DNA of 64,000 nt from assembly GCF_003255815.1 (NCBI RefSeq), contig NC_037669.1:49095630-49159629 (forward strand), in the 5' to 3' direction. The notes under the pieces were generated by a model. The model saw only the letters and a program-made list of their open reading frames with translations, searched no databases and was not told where the DNA came from. This DNA is from Theropithecus gelada (Eukaryota > Chordata > Mammalia > Primates > Cercopithecidae). This document shows, piece after piece, positions 11,601 through 26,600 of the stretch (position 1 is its first letter; each line of letters starts with the position of its first letter). The translations under genes were made by a program, and so were the position numbers.

Positions 11601-14600
11601 ACATTTTTAAGACATTTTCTTCTTATCTATATAGTAACTTTTTGTTGTTGAATAGTTGTAGATTCACTGGAAGTTGCAAAAATAATGCAGAGGGGTCATT
11701 TGAACCACTGCCCCAGTGGTGACGTGCATATAGCTGTAGTGTGATGCCAGGAAAGGGGCCTTGGGACAATATGGCTCAGGGGATTACAGATGAGGGGGGC
11801 TTGTTTATAACCAGGTCAACAAAGCCCCGAAGGCCTGGGTGCAACGAGGTCTGAGCTGTCCCAGGAGGCAGGAGGATTTGACCAAGACTTGATGAGGTTA
11901 ACTTAGACCTATTTTCTGTTTTGTTTTGTTTTTCTGAGGCAAGGTCTCACTCTGTCACCCAGGCTAAAGTACAGATCATGACTCACTGCAGCCTCAACTT
12001 CCTGGGCTTAAGCGACCCTCCTACCTTAGCCTCCTGAGTAGCCAGGGCCACAGGCATGCACCACCATGCCTGGCTGATTTCTTAAATTTTTAGTAGAGAT
12101 GGGGTCTTGCTATGTTACCTAGGCAGGTCTGGAACTCCTGGGCTCAAGCCATCCTACCTACCCCAGCCTCCCAAACTGCTGGGATTACAGGCAAGAGCCA
12201 CTGTGCCTGGCCCACTTAGATTTGTTTGGTGGCAGTTTTCTCCTTGTCTTGAATTAATTTCATGGAGATCCTTGGTAGAGTTTTCTCAGATGTGCTGAAT
12301 ATAAAAAATACTGAGCCAGGGTCTCCACCTTCTGCAGCTATTGAGCAGTGCTTGTCTTAAGATGGTAACACATGAAAGCTCATGTTCTAGAAAAAGTGAT
12401 GGAAGTCACACTCCAGCTAGTTAATATTGGCTATTTGGGGGTTGGGAAGGGGCTGTGGAGGTGAGAAAGAAGGAGAGGGAAGGGGGAGATATGTAACATT
12501 CATATTTTCAAAAGGTACACATGATTTTTTAAAGTATGATTTAAAAATGAGTTATATAAATAATTTTCTACAAATGGAAAAGAAAAAGAGATTTGTGAAA
12601 GGATGGTCACTAAAAGGTTCACAAGGGCCAAGTCAGGCTGGTGGAATTTAGATTTTTATGTTTTCAAAAAAATTCAAATGAGCAAGTATTATCACCAAAA
12701 CCAGGGTGGAAAGCCAATAAAGTTATATTCACAGGGGAGCGGGAGACCTTGTTTAGAATTCTGGCTCCTGAGCTTGAGGTCTGGAGTCTGAGCCACCAAG
12801 GTCTAGTCTAGAACACAGAGCTGGAAGTCCTGATATTTGAGCCTCTCTGCCTACAGGAGATCAGGCCTCTGTCATAAAGATACCCAATAGCCAGTGGCCA
12901 AGACAGTGGTCAGAGATGGATTTGGGCCTAGTCCTACCCACAGGATGCTCCTGTGTGCCAGTGAACATGAGATCCTGCAGAGAGGTGAAGCTCACTCATG
13001 TAGGAACCCAGCAGCTAGCAAAAGCCAGGGGTGGATGCAGTGGCTCACTCTTGTAATCCCAGTACTTTGGGAGGCTGAGGTGGGAAGATCGCTTGAGCCC
13101 AGGAGTTTGAGATCAGCCTGGGCAACAAAGCAAGATCCCATCTCTCAAAAAGATAAAATAAAATAAAGGGCGGGGGGAGCTTGATGTTCTGGTGGGGACG
13201 GACAAAGGAGGCACACAGGGGAAGACCTAACCCAGAGGAGTGGTCCAGAGCCCATGGCAAGCCGGCCTGCATTTCAGAAGACAGGGCTGCAGCTCCACCA
13301 CTGCGTAAGACCATGGCGTAAATAATCCGAAAAGGTGAGGCTCCCCAAGGAAGGAAGAAGGAGGGATGTTTTGGTGAAAAGTCAGCATCCAGAGCTGTAG
13401 GATCTCCTTCTGTCTCTGCTCTCCCAGCCCAGGCAGCACGCGTAGGAGACAATGACCACTGAAGTTGCTTGCCTGTGTTCCTGAGAGCCTCTGACCACAT
13501 TCTCCTGTATACACTTGTTATGGGCCAAATTGTATCTCCCTAAAATTCATATGTTGTAATTCTAATCCTTATACTTTAGAATGTGATGTGTGTGTGTGTG
13601 CATGTGTGTGTGTATGAGAGAGAGACAGAAAGGGTCTCACTCTGTCGTCTAGGCTGGAGTGCAGTGGTGTGATCTCGGCTTACTGCAACTTTGACCTCCC
13701 GGGCTCAAGCGATCCTCCTACCTCAGCCTCCTGAGTAGCTGAGATTACAGGCACATGCCACCATGCCTGATGAATGTTTGTATTTTTTGCAGAGATGGGG
13801 TTTTGCCATGTTGCCCAGGCTGTTCTCGAACTCCTGGGCTCAAGCAATCCACCCACCTTGGCCTCCCAAAGTGCTGGGATTATAGGCGCGAGCCACTTCA
13901 CCCTGCTAGAATGTGACCATTGAGCGGGGAAAAAGAAAAAAGGATGTGACTTCATTTGGAGATTTTGGTGTTTTTTTTGTTTTTTTTGTTTTTCCAGACA
14001 GGGTCTGGCTCTGTCACTCAGGCTGGAGTACAGTGGTATGATCATAGCTCACTACAGCCTTGAACTCCTGGGATCAAGCTATCCTTCCGCCTTGGTCTCC
14101 CAAAGTACTGGGATTATTGGGGTGAACCACTGTGCCCAGCCTGGAGATAAAGTATTGAAGGAGATGATCAAGCTAAAACGAGGCTGTCCATGGGTGGGTC
14201 CTAATCCAATTTGACTGGCATCCTTATAAGAGAAAATGTGGACACCCAAGAGAGACACCAGGTGTGCATGTGCAGAGAAAAAACTGTGTGGAGGCAGCAA
14301 GGAGGCAGCCATCTGCCAGCCAAGGAGAGAGGCCTTGGAAATCAGCCCTGCTGGCACCTTGATCTGGGACCTCCAGCCTCTGGAATGGTGAAAAATAAAT
14401 TCCTGTTGTGGAAGCAGCCCAGTCCACAGACTGGTATTTTGTTATGGGAGCCCTAGCAAATTAATCTAAGAAGACCCAAGGCCCTATAAATTCAGCACTT
14501 GTTTCCCTCCCTCTTGGGAAAAAGACGGTAATAATCAATTGTGACTGTAAAGTCTAGTTCTCACATAAGTCACACCACTGCCTGTGTGGCGTGTTCCTTT

Positions 14601-17600
14601 CTCAGAAAGCTACATTTCCCAGTATGGCCAAAGTTCCTTCCTAGGCAGAGGTCCAGAGGAGAAAACCTCTGCCCCCAAGTGCAGCTTGCTCCTTCATGTT
14701 TTTAAAGCACAGAGAAGATCCTGCCCATTAAATTTATACACTCTCCAGGCCAGGCGTGGTGGCTCATGCCTGTCATCCCAGCACTTTGGGAGGCCAAGGC
14801 AGGTGAATCACCTGAGGTCAGGAGTTCAAGACCGGCCTGGCCAACATGGTGAAACCCTGTCTCTACTAAAAATACAAAAATTAGCTGTGCATGGTGGTGC
14901 ACACCTGTAATCCCAGCTACTCGGGAGGCCAAGGCAGGAGAATTGCTTGAACCCGGGAGGTGGAGGTTGCAGTGAGCTGAGATCGCACCACTACACTCCA
15001 GCCTGGGCAACAGAGTGAGACTCTGTTTCAAAACAAAACAAAACAAATTTATACATTCACCAATTCACGAGTTTGGAATGCAGGCATTGCTAAATTGACA
15101 TGTTGGGGCTGGGCCCTTCTTCACTCCCACATATTAGAAGTGCTCACCCCTCAGAGACACAGTGGGCTCAGACCAGCTTGGATGTATGAAAACGCATACT
15201 CCACCCAAGCAGAGGGTAGAAGCAGTGTGGAAATCTCAGGGCTTCAGCAGATCCTGTCTCCAGGTGCATTTGTACCCCACTGCTTGTTGCAGAAGAACCA
15301 AGCAACAGCCTGGCCTAGAGAAAGGCTTTGTTTCGATAGCAGTTATCATTTCTATCAAATCTCTCTCTTCACTATTACAACTCTTTCTTTATGTTCAACC
15401 TCAGAGCTTTCTCGCTCAGAACTCCTGTCCTTGGGGCTTTCTACTCTAGGATGAGCTTTTGGTTCACCAAGCTCAGGGTTCCAGAATCCAGACCTCCAAA
15501 TCTCAGTTGTGGAACCCAGACCTCCAGGCCTTGTGTTCTGGAAATCCCATCTAGCAGCAAAACAGACTGGGCTCCTCCTCTTCTCCTCCACGCCCCCACT
15601 CTGCCTTATTCCCAGTGTCACCACCAGAGACTACAGTGGCTTGAATGGCTGCATGGGTGCCTTGGGTGGCATCACCCTCGCCCCGGCTCTGGGGTTCCCT
15701 TGGCATCTTCCTAGGGCCAGCCACCGAGGCCCTTACCTTTCATGAGGATGTCCTCCGTCAGCGGGAGGCCATAGGACTCACAGAGCTTCCAGCATTGCAG
15801 GTAGACGAGAAAGTTGTGCCTGCGGGTCGAGTCAATGAGCTCCCTCATATCCCCGTGGATGGTGGACGGGAGGCAGTGCTCATCAAAGTGCCGATTCCCA
15901 CAGCGCACCAGGCGGCACTGCTCCGTGTACTGGATGGAGGGGATCATGAGCTGCGAAGGAAGCAGAAAGAGGCTTGTCATTCTCTTGCCTGTGTCCCTCC
16001 TCCTGGCCAGAAGAAGGTACATGCAGTGCCTCCTCGACCTTTCCCCTGCGAGGTCCCCACGAGGGGTGATGGCAACCAATGTCCAGTGGGGCTGCAGTTC
16101 CGGTTCTGAAGTCAGTGAAGACTTCAGGTTCGGAAGCTCAGGTTCTGAAGTCACAGCCCTGTTGATGGGTGTGCAGGTGTGCACACATGATTGTGTAACA
16201 TATACAGTAAAACACAGTACACATGCCCTAGAGGTGTCCTATTGAAAAATGACATTCACAAGGCCACAAGGTGGCTCACACCTGTAATCCCAGCACTTTG
16301 GGAGGCCGAGGCAGGAGGATAACTTGAGCCCAGGAGTCTGAGATCAGTCTGGGCAATGTGGCAAAACCCTGTTTCTACAAGCAAAAATTAGCTGGGCATG
16401 GTGGCACACGCCGGTAGTCCCAGCTTCTCAGGAGGCTGAGGTGGAAGGATGGCTTGAGCCTAGGAAGTTGAGGCTTCTGTGAGCCAAGATCAAGTCACTG
16501 CACTCCAGCCTGGGCAGTACAGTGAGACTGTCTCAAAAAAAGAAAAGAAGAGAAGAGGAGGAAAGAGAAGAAAAGAAAAGTGACATTTGAGTGTTTGGCT
16601 GCATGGGAATTTAAATTAGGAGCAACCATCTGTAACCTTCAGGTGAAAGCCACGAGCTAAGATAGGAGGAGGCTGGCGGAGCAGGTAGCTGCTTTTGTTG
16701 GCTGCCACCACCTTGTTTTTTAACAAGGGGGAAAAAAAAACCTATCTTTTAAAGCTTCTAACACCAGAATCAGCAAAGACCAGCCCATGGGCCAAATCTG
16801 GCCCACCAGCTGTTTTTATAAATAAAGTTTTGTTGGAGCACAGCCACACTCATTTGTTAAGGTGCTGTCTGTGGCTGCTTTCCTGCTGCAATAGCAGAGC
16901 TGAGTAGTTGCGACAGACAACATATGGCTCACCAGGCCTAAAATGTTTACTATCTGGCCCTTTACAGGGGAACTTTGCCGGTCCCTGCTCAAACATTTTG
17001 GGTTTTCTTGTCAAGCAACTGAATCAAATCTTAGTAGATATAGCACATAGCAATATCTGCCATTTTATTATAGGTACAAATACAAATATTGTAGGTATAA
17101 CTACAAATGTGTATTTTTAATTTTTTATATACATATATTTGTATTAATTAATTAATTTTTTTTTTTTTTTTTAGAGACATGGTCTCACTTTGTAGCCTGG
17201 GCTGGGGTGCATTGTGCAATGATAGCTCACTGCGGCCTTGACCTCCCAGGTTCAAGCCATCCTCTGGCCTCAGCCTCTTCAGTAGGTGGAGCCACAGGCA
17301 CACGCCACCATGATGGCTAATTTTTTAAAAACTTTTTGCAGAGACGGGGCCTTGCTATATTGCCCAGGTTGGTCTCAAACTCCTGGCCTCCAGTGATCCT
17401 CCTACTTTGGCCTCCCAAAGTGCTAGGATTACAGGCGTGAGCCACTGCACCTGGCCTGTATATACTTTTTTTTTTTTTTTTTGGAGACACGATCTTGCTC
17501 TTTCCCTTAGGCTGGAGTGCAGTGGTGCGATCTTAGCTTACTGCAGTCTCAACCTTCTGGGCTCAGGCAATCCTCTCACCTCAGCCTCTTGAGTAGCTGG

Positions 17601-20600
17601 GACCACAGGCACATGCCATCACATTAGGCTTTTTAATTTTTTTGTACAGACAGGATCTCCCTATGTTGCCTAGGATGGCCTCGGACTCCTGGGCTCAAGC
17701 AGTCCTCTCAGTACATTGGCCTCTCAAGGCGCGGGGCTTACAGGTGCAAGACACCACTCCAAGCCTATATTATATATGAATATTTATATGTAGTATTGTA
17801 TTGATGTTGTCTGCCTCCCTTACTAGACTGTCAGCTTCCTAGGGGCAGGGACTGTTAGGCTTACTACAACGCCCAGAAGAGTGCCTGGCACATGGTAGGC
17901 TCTCAACAAATGTTTACTGGACAAGCTAATTCATGCAATCAATCCTTCCTTCCTTCATTTGCCATGTATTTCTGGAGAGTCTACCCAGGGCCAGGCCCTG
18001 TGCCAGCTGCCTGGATTCCAGCTGTGATGAAAATGCAGGCCCGGTCTCAGGATGAAAAGTCATAATTAAAGAATAGGGAGGGGGGACGTGATACTTTCAG
18101 AAACAGGATCTTACTACATTTTCACAAAAACTCAGGAGGCAGGTATTCTTATTTTACAGGTGAGGGACGTGAAGAAGGGGTGGTTGTAGAGGTGAAGACC
18201 CGCCTCCCCAGGGTTCTGCAGCCAGCGGGTGATGCTACTGCAGTGATCTGAACCCCAGCTGCTCATCCCCAAGCCGCATGCCCTCCTTGGGCTGGCGAGG
18301 TACCTTGTGCTGTCGCTGCCGCTCACGGTACCGCTTGCCTACTTCCTCCATCTCCTCCAGGGTCATGGGCCGCGCCTCCATCTGTGTGTCGACTGCAGGC
18401 ACCGTCAGCAGGTCCACTTTGGGAAGCTGTGGGGCTGAATCCACCTCCTGCTTCTTGAGCGGACCCTTCAGGGAATCTCTGTGCTTAACCAAGATATAAC
18501 CTAGAGTCAGAGGGAAGAGATGAAGGAAGGAGGGACTAAGAGGGTGCCGAGCCACCGAACCTGCCAAGCAGTTATCCAGTGTCACCCAGCAGGCACCAGG
18601 CCAACCCTCTGCTCCCTTCCCACACATCTGGGCAGTGCCCACCTGAGCTGTACCTTAGATGTGGCCCTCCTCTCCATCTCCACTAATGGCGTCCCTTACC
18701 GCACCAACCCCAGCCCTCTGGCTGCCATTCTTGTCCTGTCACCCTGTGTCACCAAGCAGCAAATAGGATCTTTAAAAAATATAGAGTATGGCCAGGTGCG
18801 GTGGCTCACGTCTGTAATCCCAGCACTTTGGGAGGCTGAGGAGGGTGGATCATGAGGTCAGAAGATCGAGACCATCCTGGGTAACATTGTGAAACCCCAT
18901 CTCTACTAAAAATACAAAAAATTAGCCAGGTGTGGTGGCACGTGCCTGTAGTCCCAGCTACTCCGGAGGCTGAAGCAGGGGAATTACTTGAACCCAGGAC
19001 CTGGATGTTGCAGTGAGCTGAGATCGCGCCACTGCACTCCAGCCTGGGTGACAGAGCCGGACTCCGTCTCAAAAACAAACAAACAAACAAAAATATAGAG
19101 CAGGGCACTCTGGGAGGCCGAGGCAAGTGGATCAGCTGAGGTCAGTAGTTTGAGACCAGCCTGACCAATATGGTGAAACCCCGTCTCTACTAAAAATACA
19201 AAAATTAGCCGGGTGCAGTGGCATGTGCTTGTAATCCTAACTACTCAGGAGGCTGAGACAGGAGAATTGCTTGAACATGGGAGGTGGAAGTTGCAGTGAG
19301 AAGAGATCACACCACTGCACTCTAGCCTGGACGACAGAGCAAGAATCCGTCCCAAAATATATAAATATATACATATATAGAGCAGGGTGCAGTGGCACGC
19401 CTGTGGTTCCAGATACTCAGGAGGCTGAGGTGGGAGGATTGCTTATGCCCAGGAATTCGAGGCTGCAGTAAGCTATGATCACACCTGTGAATAGCCACTT
19501 CACTCCAGCCTGGGCAACATAAGGAGATCCCGCTGCGTGGGTCTCCTTATGTTGGATATGTGTGGATGGATAGATAGATAGATAGACAGACCAGATCGCC
19601 TCATTCCCTTGGCTTCCCACAGCACTTAGACCAAAACCCAGAGTCCTTTCCCTGGGCTACAAGGCCCTGCTGCACCGTCTGGCCTCAGCTGCCTTCCCAC
19701 CTGGTCCATGGCGTACAATTCACCCTTCACCCATTCCACCTAGCCACCTTCATCACCTTCTGTCTCTTGCAAGCTTTCCTACCCCAGGGCCTTTGCCTTC
19801 ACAGTTCTATCTGCCTAGATTGCACTTCCCCCAAGACTAATTCCTGTCAGTCACTCAGATGTCGGCTCCAATGTCTGCTTCTCAGAGAGTCCTTCCCTGA
19901 CCACCAGCCCTTTAGGTGCAAGCTCATCAACAGCTGGCGCTTTGGCTGGCCCACTGCTGTGTTCCCAGTTTCTAGAAGGGGCACATAGTAGTTGCTCAAC
20001 AAAGATTCTAATGAATGAAAGAATCCCATTGTCCCTGCCCTGGTTCAGACCTTCATTGTCGCAAGCTGAAATAATATCCTAACCTTACCACCTTCTATTG
20101 AGGCTGTGAACAAGTGGGTCAGCCTCTCTGAGCTCCAGCTTCCTCCTCGTAAAGCAGGAATAGCAATTGTGACCTCTGCGGACATGAAGGATAAACTGAG
20201 ATCATTCTGCAAGAATGAAGAAGAGCTACTGCAAGAAGAACTACTGGAAGAAGGCACCCCTGCCAAGACACTCAAACTCTTGCCTCTTTAGACAAAGTGA
20301 GAGACACCCTGACAGAGCAGGAGCACCATCACCAGGGACAAACACCACCACTTTAAGTTTCAGCTCCCTTTCTAGCCTCATGCATTTCAAGGAAATCACT
20401 TCTCTTCTAAATACGAGCAGCCAGAAAGAGCAGACGGTAAAACACAGATAAGACAGCTTGGGCACAGAGGGAGGTGGGGGAAAGTCTCTTGGGTGACTGC
20501 CAAACTTCACCCTCATACAATGGGCCCCAGTAAAACAGTGGGCCTTAATAAGCACATTCCTTTCCCTTCAGGTGCACTAAGATAGGGAAGCTAAAAGCAG

Positions 20601-23600
20601 ACTTGGGGGATATGCCTGCAGCTGCAGAAAGATGGAAACAGACACACAACTCTCCCTCCCAGATAAGCCCAACAAAGAGACACAGAAGCAGTCCACACCT
20701 CTGATAAACTCTCCCACACTGAATCTTTAAAAACTCTTAGTCTGTAAGACAGTGTAGCTCTGACCTAACTCAGCCAGCAGCCCCTCTCAGGTTTGTTTTC
20801 TCTGAAATAAACCTGTACTTGACTATTGAGCCACCTTTCATGTTTCTTTCCTCTTTCTTTAATTCTTACACACCCCAGTCTACCCATCTTACCCACTGTT
20901 GCTCACCAGGGCAAAAGAACTCAGTGATGATGCCAAAATAGCACCATGAGAGCAAATGTCTGCTGTTTGGCTTTGTGTTTACTTACTGGGAAGTAACAGG
21001 CCCCAAAATATCTCTGCTGCAAATATGCATCACAGCACACTGTGGTCATTCAAATGACTTGCAGCCAGCTACACAGATAGCGATGAGCTTGGTAATTTAT
21101 AATAAAAAGGCACAAAGAGTATCAGAGGGAAAGCAGCCCAACTCGAGGCGACCTTAAAAATGTGCTAGACATAAAGGAGATTACTACTGTTGGGGTGGTG
21201 ATACATGCAGGAGGCGACTGTTGGGGTGCTGAGGTTCCCTGAGCTCTGACAGAGGCAGAGACCCTGCTTGGGAGGTGATGGTTTCTCTGCAGGGCAGCTG
21301 GTTGAGACTGGACATTGAAAATCTCCCAGAGGACTGAGGAATGGATGCTCTGAGCTGCCTGCTGTTCCCAAATGAGCCACTCCAGTGAAGATGCTGAGTA
21401 ACTCCACTTGGTGTGACCGTAAACTCAAATGGCCTCACCCCGGATCTTTAGCATTGTTAGGAAACCCCTCCACTGCCTCCTCCAGGGCTCCTGTGTGACT
21501 CAGGGAGGACAAGGAGGCTCCAAACATGCGTGAGATTAAATTCCTGCCAACCTGGTGGATGGGAACAGAGCAAGATTTGTTTCATTTAGAAAAACAAAGC
21601 TGTGGCTATGTTTGGGAAGGGTGCTGGAATGGATGGGTGGTTGTAATTGTTCTTTTTTGTTTGTTTACTACAAGAATGGTACTAAGATATAAAGAAATAT
21701 CATACAATGCACCTTTGTGTTGTAGAGTAAATTCACAGCCAGAGCTTTAGCAAGTCCATTTCTAATTTGCCTCTGTGCCTTGTCTGGGCAGATGTGGCCC
21801 CACAAGTGTATTGTTCGGCAGATGGAACTTGAGCCATGCACAACCTTTACAACTGTTCACAGCAACCCTGCCATAATACCCCTGATAGCAGAATACCAAA
21901 ATATACTTTCCAGTAAACTGTAAACATGTGCTAATTCTGGTTCTGAACAAGAATTTTATCAATAAGGTATGGATTAATAGTGAGGAGGCCTTGGACCCAC
22001 ATACACATAAATGTCTCTGGAAGGCTTGCCATTTGGGTCAGTTCTCAGCCTCTCAGGTGGGCTCTGGTGGGCTGAGTATCCTCCGCTAAGAACAAGGGCG
22101 GGGACTCATTTGTCTTTGAATGGACACAGTGGTAGCTGGGCACTCAAGGGAGTATCTACTCCTTACTTAATCTCTGGGCCTGAAAATTTCCAGAGGCTTG
22201 GCCAAACCACAGTCAGCCCAAACTGGGGAACACACTGAGGAAGTGAGTTTGGAGGAGAGGCCAAGGCTTCCTGCACCATGCTCGCTCCCAGGACGGGGAG
22301 GTGGAGGCACAGGACAGGGAGGGGTACGCACGCTTCCTTGCAGTGGCCAGGTTGCTCCTTTGCTGAGCCATAGACCACTGCTTGTAGGTATTGGCCAGGA
22401 TGTCCATGGTGATGGTGTTGTGCTTCCCAAGAGAGCTGAGGTAGATCACTATATCCTCCACCTCCTGGTTCTTCAGAGGGACTCCGACCTGAGGAGACAG
22501 AGGCCTTGAGACTAGCAGGCTCCCATCTAAACATCCTGCCCTGATGGCCAAGGCCTTACCAGCCTCCTCAGATCCCCATCCTGCTTCCAGTTTCATCCTC
22601 AACCACTCACTACTATACCCAAGGTCCCTGCTGCAGGAGCTCAGAGCCCTTTCCTGGTCCTTTCTTACCTTTGCCTTTGCTCAGGCAGTTCCTCTTCTCT
22701 GCCTGAAAAACTCCCATCCCTCCTTCAAAGTCCAGTCCAGATGTCACCATCTTTATAGAGTGGGTTACTTCTTCCTCTAGGGTCCCACCCCACTTCCTAC
22801 CAGTCTCAATGGCAGCATCTACCATCCTAGATATGAAGCATGATTTCACATATGGATCATCCCTGTCCACAAGTAACACATAAATCTCCCTTAATTCCTG
22901 GAAAATGGGATCAAGAATACTATACACCTCACTCTTTTAAGGCCAATGAGCAACTCTGGAAGTGTATAATGCTTGCCAGCAACATTGGATATTCAAGAAG
23001 AAAAGTTGTAAAGGAAATATGATTTTGTTCTTCAGTTTCTTTAGACAATAGTCATTGTTCACTGAACTTTACTCAAATTCCTGGCCTCAAGTGATCCTCC
23101 TGCCTCGGCCTCCCAAAGTGCTAGGTAAACAGGCGTGAGCCACTGCGCCTAGCCTTGAACGTTCCTTAAGTAAGATCAGAACTCTCCTGGTGCTGGCCGG
23201 GCGTGGTGGCTCATGCTTGTAATCCCAGCACTTTAGGAGGCCAAGGCGGGTGGAATGCCTGAGGTCGGGAGTTCAAGATCAGACTGGCCAGCATAGTGAA
23301 GCCCCATCTCTACTAAAAACACAAAATTAGCCAGGCATGGTGGCATATGCCTATAATCCCAGTACCCGGGAGGCTGAGGCAAGAGAATCCCTTGAACCAG
23401 GGAGAGGGAGTTTGCAGTGACCCAAGACTGCACCATTGCACTCCAGCCTGGGCGACAAGAACGAAGCTCCGTCTCAAAAAAAAAAAAAAAAAAGAACTCT
23501 CTTGGTGCTAAAGAATGTATTTATTTAACCTTTGGGTTATGGAAATTAAATACCATTATCTTTAAATGCTTTGAAATGTTGTTGAGATAATTACATGTCA

Positions 23601-26600
23601 TAAAACATGTGTGAGAAAACTGGTAATAATTTAAAGCCACAAAAGACATCACAGTCAACTTCTTAAAGTTGTTTAAGGTATTTGTTGTTGTTGTTTGGAT
23701 TTCTTTTAAGTCAGGATCTTGCTCTGTCACCCAGTCTGGAGTGTAGTGTTGTGATCATAGCTCACTGCAGCCTCTAACTCCTGGGCTCAAGTGATCCCCC
23801 CATCTGACCCTCCCATGTAGCTGGGACTACAGGTGTGTGCCACCACACTGGGCTAGGCTTTTTAATTTTTTGTAGAGATGGGGGTCTCACTATGTTACTT
23901 AGGCTGATCTCAAGCTCTTAGCCTCGAGCAATCTTTTGGCTTTGGCCTTCCAAAGTGTTGGGGGATTACAGGCATGAGCCATCATGCCAGGGTAAAGTAT
24001 CTTGCATTCAAAATATATAAAAACTTAATTCATCTAGACTAGGGTTAGCAAGCTTTTTCTGTAAAAAGTCAGATAGGGCCAGGCGTAGTGGCTCACACCT
24101 GTAATTCTAGCACTTTGGGAGGCTGAGGCAGGTGGATCACAAGGTCAAGAAATCGAGACAATCCTGGCCAACATGGTGAAACTCCTTCTCTACTAAAAAT
24201 ACAAAAGTTAGCTGGGCGTGGTGGTGCATGCCTATAGTCCCAGCTACTTGGGAGTCTGAGGCAGGAAAGCCGCTTGAACCCAGGAGGCGGAGGTTGCAGT
24301 GAGCCAAGATCACGCCACTGCACTCCAGCCTGGTGACAGAGTGAGATTGCGTCTCAAAAAACAAACAAACAAACAAAAAACTCAGTAAATATTTTAGGTT
24401 TGGCTAGCTATACAGTGTGTCATACTGTTCAACTGTGCCATTGTAGCATGAAAGCAGCCACAGACAATTCAAGGATGAATGAGTGTGACTGTGTTCCAAT
24501 AAAGCTTTATTTAAAAAAACAGGAAGCAGGCTGGACTTGTCTCGTGAGCCACAGTTTGCAGACCTCTGCTAGGCCGATAAAACTTTCCATGATGATGGAA
24601 ATGTTCCACATCTGTGCAGTCCAGTAGAGGAGCCACTTGCCACATGTGACTACTGAGCACTCAAAATGTGTAGCTGGTGTGATAGACAGACTGGATTTTT
24701 AAATTTATAATTGATTTACATTAATAAATAGCCAGTGAAAGTAAAAGTGTGGTCCATGAACCAGTACTACAGGCAACACCAGGAGCTCATTAGAAATACA
24801 GCATCTTTTGATGACCCACAGATGTACTGGGTCAGAAGCTGCATTTCGACAGGACCCCCATGTAATTTATATGCCAGTAACAGTTGGAGACACTCTACCA
24901 GCTTTCTCTGATCTCAGTTTTGGGGTCTGCTGTGCAAGACAGGGATTCCCCAAGGTAGCTGGCTGGTTATGAGGTTGATTCTGCAGACTTTCCACTCAGG
25001 TGGGGGCTTTCAATGTCAGACTGGTGTGGGGAGCAGATTTTAAGGATCTGATCTGGCCACAAGTTAATCCATATTTTTCAGTCTGGCTTTATAAGTATTA
25101 AGGCGGACAGTTTGCACTCCTTATGTCTACTTCTCAGTTGAACCAGAACCCAGCAGGGGGCGGCAAAGAGGGAGTACATGGACATCCTGCCCACTTAGGC
25201 CCATCCAGAGAAAGCAGGTGGCACTTACTGCCTTTACAGCCGTGATGAACTCCTCCCTGGTGATTCTCTGGTTCTCACCCTGGCCCACCTTGTGAAATAT
25301 CTCCAGGATCTTGATCTTGCGGCTATGCAGGTAGGAGTACATGACTGACAGGGCAGGGGGCTTGGGCAGCTGGAGCTGGGGCACCATCTGGCGGGAGAGC
25401 CGGGGGCCTTTTTTCTGGAAGAGGCGAGAGGGTAGGGCAGAGGAGAGAGTTCAAGGGAGACCGGCCAGTGGGATGCAGTCACCAGAGTTAGGGAGTAAGG
25501 AGAGGCCGAGCAACTCTAAATAGCAGGATAGAGTACAAAGGGCACTGGATTCAGGGCAACTGTGTTTGGCCACAAAATGTCTGGGAGCCTTTGCTTCTCT
25601 GAGCCTTGGTTTTCTCATCTGAAAAACACAAGGCTTGGAAAATATAGGAACTAAAATTTCATTCTTATCTACATCTCTCCTGTCAAACCAGGCAGTACCT
25701 GTAATCCCACTGGTCTGGTCTCTCAGTGCACCAAAACCTATACCCTTCCCTGGAACCAGGTGGAGATCCCCCACCCCCTCCCCCAGCCTTTGCATCTGCT
25801 ATAGGCCTCTTGCCTGGAAACTTTTTCTCTCTTTTTCTATCTGTCCAAATACTCCTCCTCCTGCAATTCCAGGTGAAAGGGCATATTTTGTAATGATGAT
25901 AATCTTCTACCTTGGTGCAGCACTGGACAGTTTACAAAGGGCCTTCCCATTCCCTAGGGTATTGTTCCTCTGTGCTCCTCCCGGGGTGCTTACTATAATA
26001 GAGACCCACTTCTATTAATGGCCTATAGCAAACTGTAGAGCCATTAATCCGATGTGGCTGCCTCCCCCACTAACGTGAACACCTTGTGCTATGGCTTAAT
26101 GTTTGTCCCCTCCAAAACACATGTTTAAACTTAAGGTGAGTTTTGTTAAGCCACTTGGCACATGTGACTATTGAGCACTCCAAATGTGGCTGGTGTGATT
26201 GAGGGACTGGATTTTTAAATTTATAATTTTTTTTTTTTTTTTTTTTTTGAGATGTAGTCCGGCTCTGTCTCCCAGGCTGGAGTGCAGTGGCCGGATCTCA
26301 GCTCACTGCAAGCTCCGCCTCCGGGGTTTACGCCATTCTCCTACCTGAGCCTCCCGAGTAGCTGGGACTACAGGCACTCGCCACCTCGCCCGGCTAGTTT
26401 TCTGTATTTTTTAGTAGAGACGGGGTTTCACCGTGTTAGCCAGGATGGTCTCGATCTCCTGACCTCGTGATCCACCTGTCTCGGCCTCCCAAAGTGCTGG
26501 GATTACAGGCTTGAGCCACCGCACCCGGCCAATTTATAATTAATTTACATTATTAAATAGCTAGTGAAAGTAAAAGTGTGGTCCGTGGACCAGTACCACA

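Larger units (their letters stand above)
13508..14471 (+). mobile_element. ERVL-MaLR/MLT-like LTR split by two Alus
   Basis: It opens with cttgttatgggccaaattg and closes with gggagccctagcaaattaat. In between are the typical gtgacttcatttggagat, ccaatttgactggcatcctta and aaataaattcctgttgt blocks. Two antisense Alus interrupt it. Confidence 0.7.
11490..15736 (-). other. EFCAB12 intron 6
   Basis: Holds an AluJ/S (11917-12212), an Alu monomer (13028-13166), an MLT-like LTR split by two Alus (13508-14471) and an AluSx (14750-15046). The remainder shows no coding or RNA signal. Confidence 0.65.
15951..18303 (-). other. EFCAB12 intron 5
   Basis: Three Alus and a hAT-like DNA transposon remnant fill most of it. 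A short repeat, ggttctgaagtcagtgaag / ggttctgaagtcac, lies near 16100-16160. Confidence 0.6.
18501..22331 (-). other. EFCAB12 intron 4
   Basis: Three Alus in tandem (18790-19535), a short GATA repeat (19565-19588) and an LTR-like segment (20450-20871). The remaining sequence shows no recognisable gene. Confidence 0.6.
22489..25228 (-). other. EFCAB12 intron 3
   Basis: Contains several Alus, a hAT-like element split by an Alu, and copy A of a local 215-bp duplication. Confidence 0.6.
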
